Origin: Helianthus annuus
Lineage: Eukaryota > Streptophyta > Magnoliopsida > Asterales > Asteraceae
Length of the DNA stretch: 64,000 nucleotides
Direction: 5' to 3'
NCBI RefSeq assembly: GCF_002127325.2
Contig: NC_035435.2
Location: 8,281,800-8,345,799 of the forward strand
Part shown: piece after piece, positions 22,479-32,800 of the stretch
How positions within the stretch are numbered: position 1 is the first letter of the stretch
Layout: each line of letters opens with the position of its first letter
Position numbers and translations under genes: made by a program
Notes under the pieces: model-generated
Database searches by the model: none
The model's input: the letters and a program-made list of their open reading frames with translations, nothing else
What the model was told of the DNA's origin: nothing

Positions 22479-23947
22479 GCATGTTTTTGTTTCGTACGTA
22501 AATTTGTTCATAAAGTTTTTCTATTCGTAGGTAGTTTTTTTATTTATGCACAAATTTAGGGGGAGAAAAATTCGAAAATACAAAAACATTAAAAAATAAA
22601 AAAAAAAAAGGGGGAAGAAGGGGGAAAGCAAGCGTTGCAATGACTGGGAAATGAAATGAACTTTCACTTTATGGTCAAGGGCTGACTCATGTAAGACCAG
22701 TATCGAAATAGTTTGACTCTAGTATGATGTGTTGGTAGGCTCTATCCTTAAGATTGGAAACAATAGCTGTTTCTGTTCAGAACTAAACTAGTACATGACC
22801 TCAGAAAAGAAAATCACTTGGGATTAGCTCATGTCTATTTGAATGTTTGTATGTTTTTCCCGATACACACAATTTTGATCTGACTCTGAAATCTTATCTG
22901 AAAAAGTCGTGTACCTCCTCTGCTGCATCCAGATACATGCTGACCTGGAGGTGCTAGGCAACGTCAGCTTCTGCTGCATCCAGATACATGCTGACCTAGC
23001 TGTACGTTGTCGATCTGTAGATCAATTAAACACCCGAAAGAGGCCCTCTAGTGCCCAAAAGAAACCCAATAAACCTATATCAAATTGAGAAAACTCATTT
23101 GATCTGTATATTATACCATCTCTTTCTAAGATCTATTCTGTTCTCTTCTCAATCTATTCCCAGTTAAGATTTCAGAAATTTGGATTGGACTTGTGAAATA
23201 TGTGGTAGGGAAACTGCTTGCATGATAGAGTGAGCTGTGCATAATTCCAGGATTTGATTAGTATTTGTTTGGGTGCTCATTATTAAAATATCAAAACATG
23301 ATAAAATTAGATACAGGCAGTTATATGGAAAAGATCTAAGGAGATGAGTTTAAGAGGACAAATATACTGGCAATCGTCTAGATCATCCTCTAGTAGATCA
23401 GTGTTGATAAGTGAAGTCAAGCCCGAAACCCCGTGATTTGATCCCTGAGTAATCTTTGTTGTTTTCCCATTTTGTTTATAAATAATGAATATTTAATTAT
23501 TTATTTTGGTTTTAGGTTTTTCAACAAATCTTGCTCAGAAAGTTTGAATGGATTATAAATTAAATGTGTTGATAAATGGATTGAAATTTGATTAAATCTG
23601 TTTTTTTTTTAAAAAATTGTTTAAGAAAATCCCTTGAAAAATCTCGGTCCAATGAGCCCAATGTTTGGCCCAAGCCCATTTGATGGGCTGATGTATAAAA
23701 GGGAGATTTCGAGTCGAGACCTCATAACTCACTCGAAATCTTCAAGGTTTTCTCTCAAAGAATTCCGACTGTCATCCTTTGTTCTCCGGTCTCGACTCAT
23801 AATTTCCGGTCTCGACTCATAAATCTCCGGTCTCGACTCATATTTTTGAAGGTACTTTGATGATCTGCTTGAAGTTTTGCAGGTCTGATGATGATAAGTT
23901 GAAGATTTGAAGAAATTGAAGAACCCTAAAATTAACATAATCTGATA
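22479..23947 (+). other. Linker between pol and env-like ORF
   Basis: No gene. It contains a purine tract TTAGGGGGAGAAAAA near 22557 and an A/G-rich tract at 22590-22630. A 27-bp direct repeat starting CTGCTGCATCCAGATACATG occurs at about 22920 and 22972. Three tandem units of CCGGTCTCGACTCATAA lie at about 23787-23850. The last repeat revives the word seen in the LTR and leader. Confidence 0.65.
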
Positions 23948-25483
23948 ATGGACTTGAAGTTTATAGCAACTCATAATCAGGCAGGATTCTTGGCACCTCC
24001 TCCAGAGAAACATCGGAGATTATATTCTTCGCTCATGAAAGGTCTAAACAGCTGCCGTATTGTTCACGCATTACGAGACAATCCAGTCATTTATGAAGGC
24101 CTCATTCAAGATTTCTGGAAGAATGCAAAGATCGAGGTGGTTGAAGGAAAGGGAGTTATTGTGTCTGAAATTCAGAAGATCACGATTACAATAACAGAGC
24201 AGATGATTCGTGAGGTGTTACAGTTTAATGATCAAGACTCGGATTCAATTGAGGTTCCAGCTGGTACAGTTGAGGCTATTCTACCCAGACTCAGTTATGA
24301 AGGCAAATATCCTCCTCTGATCAAGAAATTTGTGCATCCGTACTGGAGATTGTTAGTGCACATGTTTTTGTTGTGCATATCAGAGAATCGGGGAGGAACT
24401 GATCAATTAAATAGTACACAGACTGCTGCTTTGGTGTGTGTAATCACTAATGAGCCATTCAACTACTCGAAGTATGTTTTGGAGGCTATGAAAAGAAATG
24501 TTCTTGGAGTCAGGAAGGATAAGTTTCTCATGTATCCAAGGTTTATTCAGATGATCCTTAATGCAAGTTATCCGCAGTTGGTGAAAACTGGAAACACATT
24601 AGAGTTAAAACCAATGGGTCCCGCGTGTTTTGGCGCGCTTACTACGAAGAAGAGTACAGAAAGGAAGTTTGAAGGAAAAATTCCCTTAGAGAAGTTTGGT
24701 CAGTTCGCTGAAACTGAAGATGTTGCTGCTGAACCAGTCATAGATCAATCAATTCAAGCTAATGTTGGACCAGCTGTTGCTATAGTTGCTGAAGAGCATG
24801 ATGTTCAAAGAGGATTAGAGAATGAGCTTGTAAATATTGATTCAGATGAGGAAGGTGTTGAGATTTCGTTTGATTCTGATGAAGATATGGAGCTTCCACC
24901 TGAAGCTGGAGTTTCTGATGCTGTTTCAACTGCCCCACCTGTGATTTCTACTGAAGATTTGGCTCTGTTATTAAAGACAGTGACTGAAAAGATGGGAAAG
25001 CCTCCTTCTGATCTTTCAGTTCCAAATGAAGAGTCAAGTGAACGTCCAAAGGATCCTGATTCCCTTCCAGTTAAGCGGAAAAGGAGGGATCCTCGGCTCG
25101 GTATGTATGTTGAGAAGAACAAAGATAAATCCTTGAACGCTGATGATGAAGATGTGGATCTGTATGATTTTGATTTTGAGAAGAGCGTTGCTGATGCTAC
25201 CAATCCCTCCACAGATACTTTTGAGGGTCTGTTTGATGTTGATACTCAAAGAACTGATATGGAAACCACTGATGTTACTGTTGAAGTTCAAGCTGCAAGT
25301 GTTGCTTCAGAGTCTACTGGTGATGTATTGCTGGGTGCCTCTGATTCTGCCGGTCCCTCCAATGTTGTTCATGATGTGCCGTGCAGTTCTAGTGGCAAAA
25401 GGCCTGAGGAACCATTGAGAATGCCGTTTGATGATGCAAGAAACCAATGGACCGAGATCGTTGGTATTAACAAATATATGTGA
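23948..25483 (+). CDS. Env-like Sirevirus ORF (511 aa)
   Basis: Open frame from ATG 23948. The N-terminal globular half (residues about 1-230) has IQDFWKNAKI, MIREVLQFND, LVHMFLLCIS and FLMYPRFIQMIL, and shares this order with 5237-5953. The second half is acidic and low-complexity (GVEISFDSDEDMELPPEAG, a Lys/Arg patch PVKRKRRDPR, then Ser/Val/Asp-rich sequence). It has no signal peptide and no clear membrane segment, so env-like describes only its position after pol. Similar ORFs accompany Sireviruses in many Asteraceae, and their role is unknown. It is shorter than the 1,300-codon relative at 1836-5953, and the element ends just after its stop, so the C-terminus is probably truncated. Confidence 0.75.
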   Translation: MDLKFIATHNQAGFLAPPPEKHRRLYSSLMKGLNSCRIVHALRDNPVIYEGLIQDFWKNAKIEVVEGKGVIVSEIQKITITITEQMIREVLQFNDQDSDSIEVPAGTVEAILPRLSYEGKYPPLIKKFVHPYWRLLVHMFLLCISENRGGTDQLNSTQTAALVCVITNEPFNYSKYVLEAMKRNVLGVRKDKFLMYPRFIQMILNASYPQLVKTGNTLELKPMGPACFGALTTKKSTERKFEGKIPLEKFGQFAETEDVAAEPVIDQSIQANVGPAVAIVAEEHDVQRGLENELVNIDSDEEGVEISFDSDEDMELPPEAGVSDAVSTAPPVISTEDLALLLKTVTEKMGKPPSDLSVPNEESSERPKDPDSLPVKRKRRDPRLGMYVEKNKDKSLNADDEDVDLYDFDFEKSVADATNPSTDTFEGLFDVDTQRTDMETTDVTVEVQAASVASESTGDVLLGASDSAGPSNVVHDVPCSSSGKRPEEPLRMPFDDARNQWTEIVGINKYM

Positions 25484-26037
25484 CTGTAACAATGGCGAAA
25501 CACGTAATTTAACTTAAAAAGTTGAATAAGCTTTAAGTTATTAGTTATTGTATGCTTTTAGAAAAACAATATGATTGGTTGTTGGGGAATTAAGTGAGAC
25601 AACAAGTGTCGTTTATTGATTGTTTCATTGATAATTTGCTTTAAAGGAACAACAAAAAAACTGACTACAGTAAACGTTGGACTTGACAAGGTATTTGTTG
25701 TTTTGTTGCTTTACTCATGGGGTTTTGCTTACCGTACATTTATTTGTTTGTGCTATAAATATGGATTGTAATGTGTAATTAATGGGTTTGAAGGTGGATA
25801 GCTCGGGCCACCGGGGTGATGCTCGAAAAATGGCTGTGGTGATGATGGTCATAGGTGGTGAGACTTTAGGGTGGTGTTAAGGTTGTGTGGTCTAACCGTT
25901 CAAACTTGGTCCACATGGTGAAAGTTGGTCCAACTTGGTCAACAACTCAGTAAACATGGTCAATTAGTAAATCCAAGGTACGAGATTACATTCCTGTATC
26001 GTAACAAATTATGTCGAAATAAATATTAACATGTATA
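25484..26037. other. Intergenic DNA between Sirevirus and Harbinger element
   Basis: No gene or LTR remnant seen. The 25880-25970 part repeats TTGGTC/AACTTGGTC words. The breakpoint where the Sirevirus was truncated lies at the left edge. Confidence 0.5.
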
Positions 26038-26040
26038 TTA

Positions 26041-27938
26041 GGGTGCACGGGGCACTATGCGGGGAGGCAAGCGGTGACCCAAGTCATCGAGCGGGAACAC
26101 CGCCGCCATCCCCGCGGTGAGGCAAATCGGGGACCAAGATCGGTGTATGTTCACCGCACAAGAAATTGCACAAGGATCGAGATTTTAACGTTGGGCAACG
26201 GTCAAATGTTTAAAAAAAAAAATTCAATTTTAACCAATATAAATAACCAACTTCAATCTAATTTTTTATCACACCCATTCTCAAACTAATCTATCAAATA
26301 CAACCCAAAGCCAAACCGAGCAATGGAGAACCAACCCCGCGAAGCCAAGAAAAAATCAAAGGGACGCAGCTCGCAACCGTCTCGTGGTGGTTCGAGCGGT
26401 GCAAATGCACAACCACAACCCCCTTTCGGATATACTTCACAACCCCCGATTTTTTACCAACAACCTTCACACCCCTCCTTTTACAACACCCAACCACAAC
26501 CCACTTTCGGCTATTTTCAAAATTTGTTATCAATGGATCCTCAAACCCCCCGCCTTCGACTCGTACGGTTTTCGTTCCCCACAAGTTCTATCTCCACGAG
26601 AAAATGTTGAACGTCCTCTACCTATTCACGAGGACGAGGACGAGGAAGTAGTGCCCGAAACTCAAAATTTGCGCAACTATGAAGATGACACCGGCGATGA
26701 TGAATATAATGTGGATGAAGATGCCGGCAACGAAGAAGATGACGCTCGGGATAAAAAGGGAAAAATGGAGCGCCAAAATTGGACAAAAGTCCAAGAAGAG
26801 GCGTTGGCGAAGGCGTGGGTACATTGCTCTACCAACAAAAAGAAGGGCAATCAACAAACCCGCGATGGTTTTTGGCGTAGGATTTTAGATCATTATAACG
26901 CCACCGTTGGTGGAAGTAACCGGACTGTGCATCAAGTACGGTCTAAATGGGGCCCGATGATGACGAAAATAAACTTTTTCAACGGCCTATACCAACAAGC
27001 GGTAAAAATTATATTTTTTAACGTTTTATTTTTTAATTTTGTTTACTAAATTCATATTTTTTTAACACTTGTTATTTTATAATATGTAGGATCGCACACG
27101 AGGAAGCGGGTGTAGCGATCTCAACGTGATGAAAGTCGCTTTAAAGGAATTTAAAGATAAATATCCGAGCGGTTTTCAACATGTCGAGGCATGGGAGGTC
27201 GTTCGAAAACACGACAAATGGGCCCAAGTCCCATTGTTGGGTGAGGAAGGGGAAGGTTCGGCACAAAAAAGAAAGCCCGTTGACGTGGACCCTTCCATAC
27301 CCGATATGAACGAAGACCCCTCGCCACAAAGAACACAACGGCGAGACAAGCGTCAAGCGACATCGTCCGAGGGCTCGGCCGAGTTGGCGGCACAATTCAA
27401 AGAGTACACCGCCATGAAAGAAGCGAAGCACGCGATGGAATTGGAGGCGATTGAATTGAGGAAGAAAAGAGAGTCGGAGACTCGCGAGCTCATAACGGAA
27501 CAATGCGAGACGATGAGAAACTACGCGTACGATCGAGATATGAAAACATTCCTCAAGCCGCACGACGATGCTCCGCCGGAAATGTTGCCATTCATCCTCG
27601 CCCGAAAGCGCGACATCGCTAACAAGTACAGGTGGCCGTGCAATTTCTAAAATTTTTATTTTCTAGTTTGAATGTAATTTTTATTTTTAATTTAATGAAA
27701 TGTCTTTTATTAAATTTTATTTAATTTTTATTAATATTTGTTTAATTTATATACATGCATAATTACAACAAATAAAAAAACAAAAAAAATAAAATAAAAA
27801 AGCAAGTCCCCTAAGATAGGAGTGCCGCCATCAAATTGAGGGTATGAGGGGAGTTAAGAGGGGAGTTGACATGGCGCGTGCTAATTGGATGTGTGTAAGA
27901 GAGGGGACTCCCCTAAAAGAGGAGTGCCCGTTACACCC
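26041..27938 (+). mobile_element. PIF/Harbinger-type element, ORF1 only
   Basis: 1898 bp bounded by TTA target duplications (26038-26040 and 27939-27941). The left terminus is GGGTGCACGGGGCACT. The right terminus reads GGGTGTAACGGGCACT on the minus strand, 13 of 16 matching. The TTA duplication, the GGG-starting TIR and the Myb/SANT-like ORF inside are the hallmarks of PIF/Harbinger. The second gene, the DDE nuclease, is absent, so movement would need a partner. Confidence 0.85.
26323..27650 (+). pseudogene. Myb/SANT-like Harbinger ORF1 protein, frameshifted
   Basis: Begins at ATG 26323 with a basic, Gln/Pro/Tyr-rich N-terminus. The frame is lost in a run of six C near 26546-26551 and resumes one frame over at PAFDSYGFRS, so one base was gained or lost there. 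Exon 1 continues with an acidic stretch and a Myb/trihelix-like DNA-binding domain (NWTKVQEEALAKAW, FWRRILDHYN, VHQVRSKWGP) to 27001. A GT-AG intron of 88 bp (27002-27089) leads into exon 2 (27090-27650). Exon 2 has AWEVVRKHDKW, a basic/acidic linker and a helical tail ending RDIANKYRWPCNF, like the C-terminal region of NAM-associated proteins. Such proteins bind Harbinger ends and recruit the nuclease. The homopolymer shift could also be a sequencing error. Confidence 0.75.
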
Positions 27939-27941
27939 TTA

Positions 27942-28673
27942 TTCTTGAACTTTGAATTTTCAGTTTATAATTGGGGACGGCAAGAGCCTTTTGAAGACAC
28001 GCATGCAGCTTTTGAAGCTTATCTGGCATCTCAGATTATATACCAAGATGAATTGCCTTTTGGAGAACTAAATTTGTTGTCGGCTGATTTCCTTAAAAGG
28101 GAAATATCCGTCATGCCAAACATGCTCTCTAAACATCTCTACAAACAGGTCTTGTCTCCTTTTAAACTTGAATTCGGAACTCGTAATCACTTTGTTTAAA
28201 TGTTATTTAATACAATTGTGGATTGATGGTGGGGAATGGGGAAATTATACCTACGGAAATTTTCAAGGGAAAGAATCGTCGGAAATTCTCACACCTTTTC
28301 GACAAAACATCAAAGTGGTAGAAAACCTTAATTTAGTGACAAATCACTGACAAAAAAAGAAGAAGAAAACCTCAATAGTAAGCCGGAAATTGTACCTTTT
28401 TTCCAACGAAAAACAGTGACACTGAAATCCCTTTTGTTGGACAACGTTAGTAGAATAGTTTTTTGGACGAAACTGAAGATGCTAATCGAGGTAGTTTAAA
28501 TTATGTTTAATAGGGTGTTAATGTGTCAAAACCAAACTTCATAACCCACCAAATATACGTCTCGCACATATGTATGTCGTAAAATGACCTCCGGACATCG
28601 CAACCCCAAGAGGGGAAGATGCATGTGTACGTCGATATGTATATATAGGATTATAAATATTATAAATCTATAA
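27942..28673. other. Host DNA with one orphan exon-like segment
   Basis: Starting after a good acceptor (GAATTTTCAG, ending 27963), the segment 27964-28148 is open and codes YNWGRQEPFEDTHAAFEAY, then ELPFGELNLLSADFLKREI. It ends before a possible donor (AAACAG/GT, 28148/28149). The composition and sense codons look like a real exon of 185 nt. I do not recognise the protein and found no neighbouring exons, so it is probably a stray gene fragment. The rest (28150-28673) holds nothing recognisable and grades into the LTR of the decayed Copia copy interrupted at 28683. Confidence 0.45.
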
Positions 28674-28682
28674 TTAGGTACT

Positions 28683-28979
28683 GAGTAAATTACAAGTTTT
28701 GTCCTTTATGTTTGTACCAAATTGCAGGCGGTGTCCTTTGCCTTTAAATTTGACGAGTTTTGTCCTTAACGTTTCAAAATTCTGCACATTATGTCCTTTA
28801 GCGCTAACTCATTCAGATTTTTTTGTTAAATATGGTCATGTGCCTTGCACATAAGGGTATTCTTGTCATTTTACCTCTTTAAAGACTATTGAGTAAGTAA
28901 TTTGATATTCAAGGGACTATTTATGTAAGAAATAAAAATAAATTGTAAATATTAAAACTACCATTTTCCTCTCCTCCTC

Positions 28980-29024
<45 letters not shown>

Positions 29025-30628
29025 ACCCACTACCACCATCTCCACCCCCACCTGGCCACTTGAACCCTTTAGAACTCTTCACATGACTCCACCCTCCTAA
29101 TTTAATACACACATACAGTCAAAACTCACACCTCTTTTAGGTCCTCTTCATTGTTGGTCGTATCAATCAACAAGAATTCAAGATTCTATTTTTCTGCAAA
29201 CACTTCTTCATCTTCTTCACGTAGACCACCCTCTTGATCTTCGTCACACCCACATCAAAATCGGTAATCTTTTTGTATTTCAAGTAATGATTTTTTTTTA
29301 TATGTTAAAACCCTAAAATTCAGCAGTTTTATATGTATGTATTTGTTTTTATCCAAGATCTGTTGCACATAAGGGTATTCTTGTCATTTTACCTCTTTAA
29401 AGACTATTGAGTAAGTAATTTGATATTCAAGGGACTATTTATGTAAGAAATAAAAATAAATTATAAATATTAAAAACTACCATTTTCCTCTCCTCCTCCT
29501 CCTCCTCTCTCTCTCTCTCTTCACCCACTACCACCATCTCCACCCCCACCTAGCCACTTGAACCCTTTAAAACTCTTCACATGACTCCACCCTACTAATT
29601 TAATACACACATACAGTCAAAACTCACACCTCTTTTAGGTCCTCTTCATTGTTGGTCGTATCAATCAACAAGAATTCAAGATTCTATTTTTCTGCAAACA
29701 CTTCTTCATCTTCTTCACGTAGACCACCTTCTTGATCTTCGTCACACCCACATCAACATCGGTAATCTTTTTGTATTTCAAGTAATTATTTTTTTATATG
29801 TTAAAACCCTAAAATTCAGCAGTTTTATATGTATGTATTTGTTTTTGATCCAAGATCTGTTGCCCATATATTTGTTTTTGATTTGGTTGTTTGATTTACT
29901 GATTTTAGCATGAAAGTTACAATTTTTATAATGGGTATTTGTGTTTTTGGTTAATTATATGTTGCTTTTATTGATTTATTAATTTTTTATGTTTGGGTAT
30001 TTTTTGTTGGGCTTACAGGTGATGAATTTTGATGGTTGTAGCTTAATAATGTGAAGTTTTAGGGTTTGTGGATTATATTAACGGTAGATTTTGCTTGTAA
30101 GTTGGGGTTTTTAGAGGGATGTTAGGGAAGGAAGATGGGGGTGGGATGGTGGCGGTGATGGGGGCAGTAATGACACTGGTAATCGGAAAATGTACTGGCG
30201 GTCGGTTTCAAGCGGTGAAGGCTGGCTTTGGTGAAGGGCAGTGGTGGGGGTGGAGGTGGTGGTGGAAGGTGGGGGTGGTGGTAGTGGGTGAAGAGAGAGA
30301 GAGCAGGGAGAGGAAAATGTGTGAGAGAGAGTCAGAGAGAGAGAATTTAAAATTTTTAATATTTATAATTTATTTTTATTTTTTACATAATTAGTCCCTT
30401 GAATATCAAATTACTTACTCAACAGTCCTTAAAGAGGTACAATGACAAAAATACCCTCATGTGCAAGACACATGACCATATTTAACAAAAAAATCTGACT
30501 GAGTTAGTGCTAAAGGACATGACGTGCAAGATTTTGAACCGTTAAGGACAAAACTCGTCAAATTTAAAGGCAAAGGACACCGCTTGCAATTTGATAGAAA
30601 CATAAAGGACAAAACTTGTAATTTACTC
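28683..30628. mobile_element. Long-TIR Mutator-like (MULE) element, non-autonomous
   Basis: Exact 9-bp duplications TTAGGTACT (28674-28682 and 30629-30637) flank a 1946-bp unit. Its termini begin GAGTAAATTACAAGTTTTGT on each strand. The inverted repeats run for roughly 400 bp: the first 250 bp (28683-28930 against 30380-30628), then more loosely into the CT-rich and CACCCACTACCACC parts near 29020 and 30290. A 9-bp duplication with long TIRs is the Mutator hallmark. No MURA-type transposase is present. The inner part may derive from a captured 5' UTR or intron (CT-rich tract, AAAACCCTAAAATTC), but no gene is recognisable. Confidence 0.88.
28850..29872 (+). repeat. Tandem duplication inside the MULE
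   Basis: A unit of about 510 bp starting GCACATAAGGGTATTCTTG and ending ATCCAAGATCTGTTG occurs twice in tandem (about 28850-29364 and 29365-29872). The copies are nearly identical except for the length of the CT microsatellite (28985-29022 long, about 29507-29520 short). The duplication begins inside the left TIR, so part of the TIR exists twice. Confidence 0.85.
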
Positions 30629-30637
30629 TTAGGTACT

Positions 30638-31935
30638 AGACCCAATTAGGATTAGTCAAGTTTATGTTATTTTCAATTCTTGTTCCTTCAATTCATTCAT
30701 TGTTCTATAATCAATTTTTTTGGTAACAATTGGTATGAGAGGATTAGGCTCTTGAAGATTTGATTTTGTTGGTAAATTTCAACGGCATATGAGAATCGTA
30801 GGGGAGTTGCTTCGCATATTCGTTGGCCATGTTTGGGTGAGGAAAAACCACTTGGAGACAGCGATCAGAAGTTTGTCACGGGTGTGTTTGAACTGGATTA
30901 GGAACCAAGATAGGGTTGTTCATTTTCATTCAAGACACCAAGAAGAATCCGAAAGTGTGTTTTTGGCACACTCAACACCAAGCATAATTATGGCACACAA
31001 CGTTATGCCATTTACACTTTGATGTGATCGATGTGACCCGAAAAAATATGGTTTAAAGGATTTGTAAGATCAGTCATGCTGGACAAGTTTGTCACAAATG
31101 CTTAATTGGAAAACATTATAGGAAGTTCATTCCTAAACCAGACCATGTTCATATCTTTAAAGACTTTAGATATGGTCTATGGAGACCTATGTGATCCTAT
31201 ATCCCTGGCTACACATGCAGGGAAGAAGTGCATGCTACATGTGGGTTTATTTTCTCATTTTCAAGGAATAATCATATAGAACTTTCAAGAAGTTCAAATA
31301 AAAGGTGGAGACAAAAATAAGAACCAAGTTAAAAATGTTGAGAATAGACAGAGGTATTGAATTCATGTCAAAGAAATTCACCAAGTATTGCAAGAATAAC
31401 GACATAACAAGACAATTTGCAACACCTTACTCAACACAACATAATAGAGTAGTTGAAAGAAGGAACAAGACAATGTTATCTCGCAACATGTTGAAGGCAA
31501 CGAACATGCTGCAAAATTCTAGGGAGAAGAAGTGCATCATGCCATATACGTACAAAATAGGGCTCCAACTAAAGTGGTGGTAAACAAGAGCCCATATGAG
31601 TCCATGTGATGCATTGAAGGTAGAAAGCTGAATTTGGAAAATCTGAAGATATTTGGGTGCACACCATATGCCAATTAAGATACTATCAATTTAACTCAAG
31701 AAGAAATTAGATGATAGAAGTACGCCCATAGGTTCATTACGGTCAATGACCCAAATTTTAGGGTCACACCAAGAATATATACATTACAGGTCGTAATGCA
31801 TAGCTCATATGGTCCGAGGCCCAATTTCATTATCAACTAATTTATGTTACGAGCCTGGGTAAGATTTTAGTTGGTATAATGGTGACAATATGCATGTTTG
31901 TGCATAGTCTATGCACTTTTGGCACAATTTATGCA
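30638..31935 (+). pseudogene. Decayed Copia retrotransposon fragment
   Basis: LTR-like sequence ends at GGTAACA near 30728, followed by a degenerate primer site TGGTATGAGAGG (30731). Later, 31305-31583 encodes a damaged integrase core: LRIDRGIEFMSKKF, then YSTQHNRVVERRNKTML, matching the Copia pattern DRGGEF...QQNGVVERRN. Gag, most of pol and the 3' LTR are missing or unrecognisable. The MULE at 28683 sits in or next to its LTR. It is an old, multiply broken copy. Confidence 0.65.
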
Positions 31936-31939
31936 TCTA

Positions 31940-32305
31940 TGTCACACCCCCAAAATCCCACATGCGGAAACCCCGCGGGACATGTGACGTACCAGGATCC
32001 AGCCACCAATCACATTGAACTATAACAAGATATTAAATAAAAGTTTCCATTTATTATGATATTGTATTTTCAAAACATAACTTAAAACCAATACGTTCAG
32101 CGGAAGCATAAAATAAATCATTGTTCAAGTGTTTCAAAACCAAATGTACGAAAACCAATAAGCTTGTCACGTGTTTCCAAGAGGCTCGACCCATGACTAC
32201 TCCAGCAATCCCAGATAGCAAGTTCCATGTCCAATAATCTAACGACCTACAAGCATGCAGACAAGTGTATCAGCAAAACGCTGGCGAGTTCAAAGTTTGT
32301 CAAAA
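31940..32305. repeat. Probable LTR fragment of another element
   Basis: Starts TGTCACACCCCCAAAATCCC, a terminus common to plant LTRs, and continues with LTR-like text to the point where CACTA B begins. No partner LTR, primer site or target duplication is in the window. Assignment rests on the terminus only. Confidence 0.4.
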
Positions 32306-32339
32306 CACTACGTCAATAAAGGCTTACGGCCACATAAAA
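32306..32339 (+). mobile_element. Left tip of CACTA element B
   Basis: Begins CACTACGTCAATAAAGGC and ends GGCCACATAAAA, where CACTA element A was inserted. Its continuation is at 51062, AAAGTGTGATC..., after removing A and one AAA duplication. The joined text matches the GCCACAT/AAGTGTGGC subterminal pattern of 51062-51990. The far end of B is not identified in the window, so its size is unknown. Confidence 0.5.
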
Positions 32340-32800
32340 CACTACAAGAAAATTGGGTTTATAGTACGCGCAAAAGCGTCCTAAAATGCTATTTTATAGG
32401 ACCTTTCATTTAATAGGACCAACGGTAAAAGTGTTTCATGTAAAGGGGTCGTAATAAGTCCCGGAACTAAAAAAGCGTCCTAACATCTCTAATAAGATTA
32501 TGAAACCAATTTTATGGTCGCGTAATCCGTCTTTGAAAAACCAAAATAGTGTCCTAATAAAAACATATTAGGACACTTTTATAATGTTCTAACATGTGCT
32601 TACATACTTTTAATCTTTTGATTCACTTACAAGCGTCCTTAGAAACTAATTGATAGGACCCTTATGATGTAACATTATAGCTAATTTAGTACCAAGAAAA
32701 AGGTCCTAATATACCAAATAAGATTATGAAACCAATTTTATAGTTGCATAATATGTCTATAGACAACTTAAATAGCGTCTTAAAAAGAACATATTAAGAC
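32340..32800. repeat. Left subterminal repeats of CACTA A
   Basis: Short words AAGCGTCCTA, TAGGACC and their complements recur about every 30-60 bases, in both orientations. In CACTA elements such arrays bind the transposase cofactor (family knowledge). The same words fill 49553-51058. Confidence 0.8.

Larger units (their letters stand above)
14677..25483 (+). mobile_element. Sirevirus (Ty1/Copia), 3'-truncated
   Basis: Plus-strand Copia element in the order 5' LTR, initiator-Met primer site, very long gag, pol in PR-IN-RT-RNaseH order, 1.5-kb linker with an internal purine tract, and an env-like ORF. This layout with the extra 3' ORF defines the Sirevirus genus of plant Pseudoviridae-type elements. 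No sequence resembling the LTR start TGTTGGAACC is found downstream. The element therefore ends near 25490 without a 3' LTR, probably by deletion, and only the left target flank (CTAAT) is available. Pol carries a nonsense codon, so the copy is defective. Its leader, LTR and linker share the word CTCGACTCGCAAC/CTCGACTCAT. Confidence 0.9.

Noticed and set aside
25484..26037. Diverged 3' LTR of the Sirevirus
   Set aside because: No stretch resembles 14677-15079, and there is no TG...CA unit with a CTAAT duplication.
30119..30394. Gly/Trp-rich 91-codon frame
   Set aside because: Falls in the G-rich right TIR of the MULE, the complement of a CCACC/CT tract.
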